A DNA stretch of 64,000 nucleotides. Origin: DATIXJ01 sp035518715. Lineage in GTDB: Bacteria; Bacteroidota; Ignavibacteria; UBA10030; SZUA-254. The notes beneath the pieces were generated by a model. That model worked only from the letters and a program-made list of their open reading frames with translations, ran no database searches and was not told where the DNA came from. Made by a program: the position numbers and the translations under genes. Positions 18,185 through 24,618 of this stretch are shown in pieces. The stretch spans positions 87,142 through 151,141 of the forward strand of contig DATIXJ010000015.1 in assembly GCA_035518715.1 (NCBI GenBank), read 5' to 3'. Position 1 is the stretch's first letter. Every line of letters starts with the position of its first letter.

Positions 18185-18759
18185 AGAGCAATTCGAACGG
18201 GCAAAAACTCGAGCGGGTCTTTAGGGACCTGCTCACGCTGATTGGTGAAGATCCGAAGCGCGAAGGGCTCCTGAGAACCCCGACCCGCGTCGCCGAGTCG
18301 TATAAGTTCCTCACGCAAGGTTATCACCAGGACATTACCGCGTTATTAAATGGTGCGATCTTTACGGAGAAGTACGATGAGATGGTGATTGTGAAGGATA
18401 TCGATTTCTTCAGTCTCTGCGAACATCATATTCTCCCGTTTTACGGCTGGATTCACGTGGCGTATATCCCGAACGGGAAGATTCTCGGGCTCAGCAAAAT
18501 TCCGCGCATCGTTGAAGTGTTTGCACGGCGGCTGCAGGTGCAGGAGCGGTTGACACAGCAGATTGCCGATACGCTGTTCGAAGTTCTCGAGCCCGATGGG
18601 GTTGCCGTTGTTGCCGAGGCAAGACATCTCTGCATGATGATGCGAGGAGTGGAAAAGCAGAACTCGGTTGCCACGACAAGTGCCATGCTCGGCTCATTCC
18701 GGGAGGATGAGCGGACGCGTAATGAATTTCTCAAGTTGATCAACAGCAAGCTTTCCTGA
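18181..18759 (+). CDS. folE: GTP cyclohydrolase I
   Basis: The enzyme has 192 residues and converts GTP to 7,8-dihydroneopterin triphosphate, the first step of both folate and biopterin synthesis. Zinc ligands are C80 and H83 (SLCEHH) and C151 (HLCMMMRG), and KIPRIVEVFARRLQVQERLT and SATSAMLG-type C-terminal residues are conserved. Length is normal. It overlaps the upstream PTPS gene by 4 bp and is followed one base later by an SDR gene, so it is translationally tied to a pterin-reducing pathway rather than to folP, which lies 41 kb away. Confidence 0.96.
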   Translation: MKSNSNGQKLERVFRDLLTLIGEDPKREGLLRTPTRVAESYKFLTQGYHQDITALLNGAIFTEKYDEMVIVKDIDFFSLCEHHILPFYGWIHVAYIPNGKILGLSKIPRIVEVFARRLQVQERLTQQIADTLFEVLEPDGVAVVAEARHLCMMMRGVEKQNSVATTSAMLGSFREDERTRNEFLKLINSKLS

Positions 18760-18760
18760 G

Positions 18761-19501
18761 ATGCAGCGGAAGAGCCCGCAGGTCTTTGCGCGCAAATCGG
18801 TCGTCTGGGTTGTGGGATCTTCGCGAGGCATAGGACGCGAGATTGCGGAACAATTTTCTTTTCTTGGATTGAATGTCTGCTGTTCCGGAAGGAACCGGAA
18901 AGAGCTCGCGGCGACCGTGAAAAGTATTTGGGAAAAGGGGGGAACCGCATTTTCCTTCCCGTGTGATATACGACATCCCCGCACTGTTCGAGCGGCTGCG
19001 GTCGCAATTGTCCGTCAGGTCGGTGACATCGATGTTCTCGTCAATAATGCGGGGATAACGGTCTTCAAATCGTTTACCAGTACGACGGAATCAGAGTTTT
19101 CTGCCATCCTTACCACGAATCTTCTTGGTCCCGTTTCCTGTATCAAGGCAGTTCTTCCGTCGATGATGAAACGAAAACACGGATGGATCATCAACATTCT
19201 TTCGAACGCCGCCGTCAAGGTCTTTGAGGGATCGACGGCATACACTGCTTCAAAAGCAGGCATGCTCGGGCTCTCGCGTGTTTTGCGTGAGGAGCTCCGA
19301 CCGCATGGGGTAAAAGTCGTAAATGTGATTCCCGGTGCGACGGCTACAGGGATGTGGAGCCGGTCGGATCTGCGGAAATACAATCGGAGGATGATGAGCG
19401 CGAAAGGGGTTGCTGAATCCGTTGTTGCCGCGTACACGATGCCGGATGATGTTGTGGTTGATGAGATTCGGCTTCGTCCTCTTCAAGGCGACATAGACTA
19501 A
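18761..19501 (+). CDS. SDR oxidoreductase, sepiapterin-reductase-like
   Basis: The 246-residue classical short-chain dehydrogenase has the cofactor motif GSSRGIG, NNAGIT, and the catalytic YTASK (Ser in LSNAA upstream). The C-terminus VVVDEIRLRPLQGDID is close to what I recall of the Chlorobium tepidum sepiapterin reductase, which ends VVEEIxLRPxxGDI. Together with PTPS and folE upstream this supports reduction of 6-pyruvoyl-tetrahydropterin to a tetrahydrobiopterin. The start is one base after the folE stop. The C-terminal comparison is from memory, so the substrate remains inference; the SDR assignment is certain. Confidence 0.82.
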   Translation: MQRKSPQVFARKSVVWVVGSSRGIGREIAEQFSFLGLNVCCSGRNRKELAATVKSIWEKGGTAFSFPCDIRHPRTVRAAAVAIVRQVGDIDVLVNNAGITVFKSFTSTTESEFSAILTTNLLGPVSCIKAVLPSMMKRKHGWIINILSNAAVKVFEGSTAYTASKAGMLGLSRVLREELRPHGVKVVNVIPGATATGMWSRSDLRKYNRRMMSAKGVAESVVAAYTMPDDVVVDEIRLRPLQGDID

Positions 19502-19533
19502 TCAGTTGACTTGGAGTTTGAAGGAAACTGTCA

Positions 19534-20247
19534 ATGAAGCTGCGAAATAAGACGGCTCTCGTTACTGGAGCGGGCAGGGGGATCGGGAAATCAATCGCTG
19601 TGGCACTTGCCCGCGAGGGCGCATCTGTTGTTGTTGCAGCACGGACATCATCGGAAGTTGACTCGGTTGCCCGCACGATCGTTGCCGGCGGTGGAAAAGC
19701 CATCTCCATGACTTCGGATGTCTCCGTAGAGTCGGATGTCAGGAATCTCGTGGAGCGTGCTGTCAGGGAATTCGGAACCGTTGATATTCTCGTGAATAAT
19801 GCCGGAATCGGATCGTTCGCCAATGTCGCAAATCTTGCCACGGACGACTTTGACGAAATGTGGAAAGTGAATATGCGAGGCGTCTTTCTCTGCACAAAGG
19901 CAGTGCTTCCCTGCATGACGAAACAGAAATCCGGCGATATCATCAATATTGCTTCGCTTGCAGGCCGAAACGCATTCGTGGGAGGTGCAGGATATGCGGC
20001 AACAAAGTGGGCTCTCATCGGGTTTTCCCGATGTCTCATGCTCGAGGTGCGGGAATTCAATATCCGCGTCATCACACTTTGTCCCGGATCCGTTGATACC
20101 GGCTTTGGCAGAGGATCCGCGAAGCATTCCGATGCCATTCCGAAGGCGGAAGACATAGCCCAGGTAACGATCGATACCCTCCTGCTTCCGAGGAACGTGA
20201 TGGTGAGTGAAGTCGACATTCGGCCGACCAATCCTTCCATGAAATGA
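19534..20247 (+). CDS. SDR oxidoreductase, second member of the pterin cluster
   Basis: This 237-residue classical SDR has GAGRGIGKSIA for cofactor binding, DILVNNAGIGSF, a catalytic Ser in NIASLAG and YAATK, and the tail VMVSEVDIRPTNPSMK. The tail is of the same type as in the preceding gene and is common in sepiapterin-reductase and YdfG-like enzymes. It lies 32 bp after the first SDR. Some organisms reduce the pyruvoyl side chain in two steps with separate reductases, so two SDRs in one cluster are plausible; it could also be a 3-ketoacyl-ACP-type enzyme of other function. Confidence 0.8.
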   Translation: MKLRNKTALVTGAGRGIGKSIAVALAREGASVVVAARTSSEVDSVARTIVAGGGKAISMTSDVSVESDVRNLVERAVREFGTVDILVNNAGIGSFANVANLATDDFDEMWKVNMRGVFLCTKAVLPCMTKQKSGDIINIASLAGRNAFVGGAGYAATKWALIGFSRCLMLEVREFNIRVITLCPGSVDTGFGRGSAKHSDAIPKAEDIAQVTIDTLLLPRNVMVSEVDIRPTNPSMK

Positions 20248-20359
20248 TCGGCCCGCCGACGTGATTTCCGCTCTTTGATAATCGGGATGAAGGATTCATT
20301 GGATCGATCTGAAGCTCATTCGTATCGTCGGTGCACTCGTATCCGCGTGGTGTCGTTGT

Positions 20360-21346
20360 ATGGCTGAGCGAAAAACCGGGAAAGTGATTTACCGGCGTGC
20401 GCTTTCTCCGGTACTCGAAATCTTTCGTCTCGCACCGGAAGAAGGAAGTCCTTTTCCCGACTACAAGAGCGGACAGTTCCTTGCGCTCTCCCGCGATAAC
20501 TGCCGGCTTACCAAGAAGATTCCTTCCCCCGATGGTTCTGCCGGCTACACGTATGAGGTCGATGAGCAGGGTCAGATCAAGCGCGGAACGGTAACGCACT
20601 CCTACTCGATTGCTTCTGCACCCACGGAAACCCGTCAGCGGGGTTATCTCGAATTTTACGTCGTCCTCGAACTCATCAAGATCGAAACTCCGGGCCGCCT
20701 CTCCGAGTCGTTGTTCGAGGTCAACCCCGAAGTGGATAATAAAGTTCACTACATCAACAAGATCACAGGGGAATTTACGCTGGAGAAGCGTGCCGCCGGC
20801 TCGAAGAATATCATCATGGTCGGTACGGGAACGGGCCTGGCGCCGTTTGCATCGATGATGAAACAACTCTACTATGATGCACTCGATGGCACAGTGCATC
20901 CCGCGCGATTCACTCTCTTCCACGCAAACCGTACACTGAAGGAGCTCGGCTATCACGACGAGCTGAGGAGCATCGAGGCATCGGAAAAGCTCGATTTCGT
21001 GTACGTGCCGTCTGTCAGCAGGCCGGGCAGCAATGAGAAGGACAACCCGCATCTCGGATTTGGCAGGGCGAATAATGTTCTCAGATCAGTTCTTGGAATG
21101 CCGCTGCAGGAAGAGGAACTTGCACAGACCGCAAGACGTGAACACGGCGATACAGCACGTGCAGACGCAGCGGTCAGACGGGCAGTTGAGCCCCGTCTCC
21201 CGCGTCAATTGAGAGGGGAAGATCTCCGGGAGCGGATCATCTCGGAATCCAGCGTGATTCTCGCCTGCGGGAACCCGTTGCTCATGGGAGATGTCAGACA
21301 CATCGCGGGGCAGAATTCGATTCGAGTCGAGATGGAGGAATGGTAG
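20360..21346 (+). CDS. Ferredoxin-NADP reductase-like flavoprotein with insertions
   Basis: The protein has 328 residues with an FAD-binding barrel containing HSYSIASAP (the RxYS equivalent) and a nucleotide-binding domain with MVGTGTGLAPFASM and a late LACGNPLLM. It should move electrons between NAD(P)H and ferredoxin or flavodoxin. Two stretches exceed the standard fold: a loop of about 25 residues before HSYSIAS and a charged, Ala/Arg-rich segment near residues 250-300. The C-terminus VEMEEW ends in an aromatic residue, as FNRs often do. It sits 112 bp after the SDR genes and may be a separate transcript. Assignment to the FNR superfamily is firm, the partner unknown. Confidence 0.82.
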   Translation: MAERKTGKVIYRRALSPVLEIFRLAPEEGSPFPDYKSGQFLALSRDNCRLTKKIPSPDGSAGYTYEVDEQGQIKRGTVTHSYSIASAPTETRQRGYLEFYVVLELIKIETPGRLSESLFEVNPEVDNKVHYINKITGEFTLEKRAAGSKNIIMVGTGTGLAPFASMMKQLYYDALDGTVHPARFTLFHANRTLKELGYHDELRSIEASEKLDFVYVPSVSRPGSNEKDNPHLGFGRANNVLRSVLGMPLQEEELAQTARREHGDTARADAAVRRAVEPRLPRQLRGEDLRERIISESSVILACGNPLLMGDVRHIAGQNSIRVEMEEW

Positions 21347-21358
21347 AGCCCGCCCGGC

Positions 21359-21604
21359 TCATTCCTTCATCCCGGGATCGGCGTATAATCCGAGAATGCA
21401 GTTTCTGCAGAAATGCAGGAGCTTATAATCACCCACCTGCCGGATAATGAGTTTTTCTTTCGGGAATTCCCCGCGACAAATCGAGCACCGCTCCATTTCC
21501 TCAGCACCGGGAGTAGTTGATTTCTTTCCGAGTATTTTGAATCCAAAAAATGCTATGAGCAGGACGATGCCGAGGAACACTCCCCCGAGAATGGAGACGA
21601 CCAT
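21359..21604 (-). CDS. Small membrane-anchored zinc-ribbon protein, function unknown
   Basis: This 81-residue protein has one N-terminal transmembrane helix (about residues 3-24) and then a cytoplasmic-type ribbon with paired CSIC and CRNC, spaced by about 24 residues. The four cysteines can bind one zinc ion. I do not recognise a family. It starts 3 bp after the O-methyltransferase stop on the same strand, so it is probably co-transcribed. It converges with the reductase gene. Confidence 0.65.
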   Translation of the reverse strand: MVVSILGGVFLGIVLLIAFFGFKILGKKSTTPGAEEMERCSICRGEFPKEKLIIRQVGDYKLLHFCRNCILGLYADPGMKE

Positions 21605-21607
21605 ATC

Positions 21608-22234
21608 TCACACTTTGATACTGATGGAAACCCCGTCACGAAGGGGAATGATGGAGGTGAAAACTTCCTTGGATGATTGGATGAGCCGGTTGAACGTGAG
21701 AATCCCCGCGGTGTCGGCATCCGGATGGGCATCGAATATCCGGCCGCTCCAGAGAACATTGTCGGCGATGAGCAGTCCGCCCTTCCGTAAACGGGGGAGC
21801 GCTTTGCGGAATGCCTTCGGATAAAATTGCTTGTGGATGTCGAGGAAGATCACATCGAACAGCCCGTCGGTTTTCTCCATCATGGTCAGTGCATCTCCGA
21901 CAAGATAGGAAATGCGCTGGGACATCCGCGCGCGTGTAAAATACTTCCTCCCGGCATCGGCAAGTTCCTGACGATTGTCCGTGCAGATAACGTTCCCGTC
22001 TTTTCCGATCGCTTTTGCGAACCAGTATGCCGAGTATCCGAAACCGGAGCCAAGCTCGAGTATGCGTTGCGCATTGATGGACCCTGCCAGAAGGAAGAGC
22101 AGTCTCCCGACAAGTGGTCCGACAATCGGAAAGTCGTTCGCTGCAGCGTACTGTTCCATCTCGCTGAGGACCGCGTCACGGTCTGGAATCGTATTCGAAA
22201 GATAATCCTGGATTTTCGGATCAAGAATATCCAT
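21608..22234 (-). CDS. SAM-dependent O-methyltransferase (catechol/caffeoyl-CoA type, family 3)
   Basis: The 208-residue class I methyltransferase shows ILELGSGFGYSAYWFA as SAM motif I, ICTDNRQELADAG as motif II, FDVIFLDIHKQFYP with the metal-binding Asp, and ADNVLWSGRI as in caffeoyl-CoA and catechol O-methyltransferases. It probably methylates a hydroxylated small molecule using a divalent metal. The start is placed 9 bp from a predicted -10 box with no ribosome site, suggesting a leaderless message. It is divergent from the HD-hydrolase gene. Confidence 0.88.
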   Translation of the reverse strand: MDILDPKIQDYLSNTIPDRDAVLSEMEQYAAANDFPIVGPLVGRLLFLLAGSINAQRILELGSGFGYSAYWFAKAIGKDGNVICTDNRQELADAGRKYFTRARMSQRISYLVGDALTMMEKTDGLFDVIFLDIHKQFYPKAFRKALPRLRKGGLLIADNVLWSGRIFDAHPDADTAGILTFNRLIQSSKEVFTSIIPLRDGVSISIKV

Positions 22235-22242
22235 ATCTGATT

Positions 22243-22270
22243 AATATATGAAGATCTCGTTGAAAATCAA
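22243..22270 (-). promoter_or_regulatory. Predicted promoter of the O-methyltransferase gene, overlapped by a palindrome
   Basis: On the minus strand TTGATT (22270-22265), 16 bp, TATATT (22248-22243). A perfect inverted repeat TCGTTGA-AAA-TCAACGA (22257-22273) covers the -35 box and could be an operator. Confidence 0.45.
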
Positions 22271-22336
22271 CGATTTCCGTAATCATTGCATCTGAATTTG
22301 CAATTTTTCATCTTGAATGAAGAGAAAGGAAACTCT

Positions 22337-22885
22337 ATGAACCGTGCCGAGGCCCTGCAGATTCTGAAGGAGTATACAAAGAGCGATGCGCTCCTCAAAC
22401 ATATGTATGCCGTTGAAGCAGCAATGCGCTGGTATGCAAAAAAGTACAGCGAGGATGAAGAGCGATGGGGTGTAACGGGGCTTCTCCATGATTTTGATTA
22501 TGAGATGTATCCCACTGCTCCCGATCATCCATTGAAGGGATCGGAGATTCTGAAGGAGAAGGGTGTGGATGAAGAAACCCGGAAGGCGATTCTGGGCCAT
22601 GCAACATATACCGGAATCCCGAGGGATTCGCAAATGGCAAAGACGCTGTACGCATGCGACGAGCTTTGCGGATTCATTATGGCATGTTCGGTGATACGGC
22701 CGAATAAGATCGCGGATCTCGAGGTGTCTTCCGTCAAGAAGAAGCTGAAAGACAAAGCGTTTGCCCGCAACGTGAGCCGTGAAGATATCAGCGAAGGTAC
22801 TGCCGGACTGGGGATCCCCCTCGACGAGCACATCGGCAATGTCATACAGGCGATGAGAGCGATTTCTCCGGAGCTTGGACTTTGA
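22337..22885 (+). CDS. HD-domain hydrolase (HDIG-type)
   Basis: The 182-residue protein starts at 22337 behind AGAAAGGA. The metal-binding HD motif is in GLLHDFDYE, with an upstream His in LLKHMYAVEAAM and a later HATYTG. The architecture matches the single-domain HDIG/YedJ-like phosphohydrolases, which often act on nucleotides or are of unknown substrate. TLYACDELCGFIM is a conserved block of this subfamily. Nothing nearby fixes the substrate. It is followed by a stretch without a confident gene. Confidence 0.85.
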   Translation: MNRAEALQILKEYTKSDALLKHMYAVEAAMRWYAKKYSEDEERWGVTGLLHDFDYEMYPTAPDHPLKGSEILKEKGVDEETRKAILGHATYTGIPRDSQMAKTLYACDELCGFIMACSVIRPNKIADLEVSSVKKKLKDKAFARNVSREDISEGTAGLGIPLDEHIGNVIQAMRAISPELGL

Positions 22886-22887
22886 AG

Positions 22888-23067
22888 ATGAAGACGGAAT
22901 CGGGGAAAATGAACCCGTTCAAGATCCTCCGGAATGAATTGGCTGATTCTGTTGTTCCAAGAAATGAAGCTCTTCTCTGCGATGCGGAGGGGTGCTCTAT
23001 GTCACAACCTGGTGTGCAAAAATGTGTTTTTATGCAGTACAGGATAACCGCCAAAATCCGCTCATGA
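22888..23067 (+). CDS. Possible 59-residue cysteine-containing small ORF
   Basis: An ATG frame starting 2 bp after the HD-hydrolase stop encodes 59 residues with three cysteines in the middle (CDAEGC and, later, KCVF). There is no clear ribosome site and I recognise no family. It may be a real small protein, a leader peptide for the cysteine genes downstream, or chance. The rest of the interval to 23185 holds no feature I can support. Confidence 0.25.
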   Translation: MKTESGKMNPFKILRNELADSVVPRNEALLCDAEGCSMSQPGVQKCVFMQYRITAKIRS

Positions 23068-23185
23068 TGTATTTCGCAACGAAGATTGTGGAAGTGCTTG
23101 ATTCTTCAACTGCTGCATGTTGTTGTCGGGGATATGGAGGGAATTCTCTGTTCTGGTGACTGTGCCGATGATGGTGATGATGCGC

Positions 23186-23226
23186 GAAGCCCTTTCTCAG
23201 AACAGATGAAGGGCTTCAGTGTTTTT
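23186..23226 (+). terminator. Intrinsic terminator or attenuator hairpin just before the cysteine synthase gene
   Basis: GAAGCCCTT (23186-23194) pairs perfectly with AAGGGCTTC (23209-23217), followed by AGTGTTTTT. The T-run ends only 3 bp before the GGAAGG ribosome site of the next gene, leaving no room for a separate promoter downstream. Confidence 0.6.
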
Positions 23227-23240
23227 ATGGAAGGATGATT

Positions 23241-24179
23241 ATGGAAACGACGAAACACACGACTCTTGCAACCGAGCGATACGACAGAAATTCGCTCCTG
23301 GGGCAGATCGGCAACACGCCGCTGCTCCGGCTGAGAAATATCACGGTCCCGGGGGTTGACATTTTTGCAAAAGCGGAATGGTTCAATCCGGGAGGGTCGG
23401 TGAAGGATCGCGCGGTTTTGCACATGCTTCTCGAGGCGGAGCGAGTCGGGCGACTACGGCACGATCTCAAGATCATCGATGCTACCAGCGGGAATACCGG
23501 CATCGCTTATGCTATGATCGGCAGTCTCCTCGGATATTCGGTTGTACTTGCTATGCCCGCGAATGCAAGCGAGGGGCGCAAGCGAATTCTTCAGGCCTTC
23601 GGCGCCGAATTGATTCTCACCGATCCCATGGATGGGACCGACGGCGCACAGAAAAAAGTGAAGAGTATCGTTTCCGAATCGCCGAGGAAATATTTTTATC
23701 CCGACCAGTACAATAATCCCCACAACTGGAAGGCGCATTACGAAACGACGGCTCCGGAGATCTGGTCCCAGACGAATGGAACGATCACACACTTTGTGGC
23801 CGGGCTCGGCACAACGGGCACGTTTATCGGAACTTCCCGGCGTCTCAAAGAGCTCAATCCCGGCATCCGGTGCATTTCGGTTCAGCCCGATCTCCCGATG
23901 CACGGCATCGAGGGACTGAAGGACTTGTCCTCGGCGATTGTTCCGGGCATCTACGATCCGAAAGTTGCAGATGAAGAGCGGCTCGTTTCAACCGAAGCTG
24001 CCATGGCGATGACTCGCCGGCTCGCAAGGGAAGAAGGACTCTTTACGGGAGTTTCGAGCGGTGCTGCGCTGGCAGTTGCGCTCCGGATCGCACAGGAGTT
24101 GAATTCGGGTACGATTGTTACGATATTCCCCGATGGCGGTGACAAATATCTCAGCGAACAAACATGGCATGGAGACTGA
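23241..24179 (+). CDS. cysM: Cysteine synthase (CysM/CysK family)
   Basis: This 312-residue PLP enzyme carries the Schiff-base lysine K55 in NPGGSVKDR, the substrate loop ATSGNTGIAYA, the phosphate-binding GLGTTGT and the late FPDGGDKYL. The start at 23241 is preferred to the ATG at 23235 because GGAAGG then has proper spacing. It makes cysteine from an activated serine and a sulfur donor. The next two genes are a JAMM peptidase and a sulfur carrier-E1-rhodanese fusion, as in the mycobacterial CysM-CysO-Mec+-MoeZ system. That makes a protein thiocarboxylate the likely sulfur donor and O-phosphoserine a possible substrate; both are inference from context. Confidence 0.92.
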   Translation: METTKHTTLATERYDRNSLLGQIGNTPLLRLRNITVPGVDIFAKAEWFNPGGSVKDRAVLHMLLEAERVGRLRHDLKIIDATSGNTGIAYAMIGSLLGYSVVLAMPANASEGRKRILQAFGAELILTDPMDGTDGAQKKVKSIVSESPRKYFYPDQYNNPHNWKAHYETTAPEIWSQTNGTITHFVAGLGTTGTFIGTSRRLKELNPGIRCISVQPDLPMHGIEGLKDLSSAIVPGIYDPKVADEERLVSTEAAMAMTRRLAREEGLFTGVSSGAALAVALRIAQELNSGTIVTIFPDGGDKYLSEQTWHGD

Positions 24180-24182
24180 CTA

Positions 24183-24608
24183 GTGCTTCGAATCTCACAT
24201 GAGCTTGTCCGCAGGATCTCGCTCCACGGGGAACAAACCTATCCGGAGGAGTGCTGCGGGGCGCTGTACGGAACAGAGGCCGAGGGTGTGCGAACTGTCC
24301 TGTACGTTCAGGAGATTTCCAACACTCAGGATGTGAACCGCGAACGCCGGTTCTCTCTCACTGCCGATCAGTACAGGAGCGCCGAGCGCAAAGCGAAGGA
24401 ACTGCATCTCACGCTTCTGGGGTTCTATCATTCACATCCGGATCATCCGGCGGAGCCGTCACAGTTCGACCTGGAGCATGCGTTTCCCTGGTTTTCGTAC
24501 ATCATTCAAAACATCTCCGGCGGGAATGCGGGATTGCTGACTTCCTGGATACTCGACGAGACCCGGATGCGGTTTAACGAACAAACGGTAAGCGAGGAGA
24601 CCACCTAA
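24183..24608 (+). CDS. mec: JAMM/MPN+ metalloprotease of the Mec+ type
   Basis: The 141-residue zinc peptidase has the JAMM signature complete: E23 (PEECCG), H83 and H85 (YHSHPDHP), S93 and D96. In actinobacteria Mec+ releases cysteine from the C-terminus of the CysO adduct, and related enzymes trim sulfur-carrier precursors to expose Gly-Gly. Both jobs make sense here because the carrier lies inside the next polypeptide. It starts with GTG at 24183 with GGAG upstream, 3 bp after cysM, and is followed 10 bp later by the fusion gene. Confidence 0.9.
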   Translation: MLRISHELVRRISLHGEQTYPEECCGALYGTEAEGVRTVLYVQEISNTQDVNRERRFSLTADQYRSAERKAKELHLTLLGFYHSHPDHPAEPSQFDLEHAFPWFSYIIQNISGGNAGLLTSWILDETRMRFNEQTVSEETT

Positions 24609-24618
24609 AGGTAAAACC

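Noticed and set aside
18181..18759. folE as part of a folate operon
   Set aside because: It is locked between PTPS and SDR genes, while folP is 41 kb away with cdaA, so the local context is biopterin rather than folate.
20072..21052. 326-codon minus-strand open frame across the second SDR and reductase genes
   Set aside because: It spans two real plus-strand genes and the gap between them and has no protein-like features.
22886..23240. T-box or known riboswitch before the cysteine genes
   Set aside because: I looked for the T-box core, SAM and cobalamin motifs and saw none; only the terminator-like hairpin is supported.
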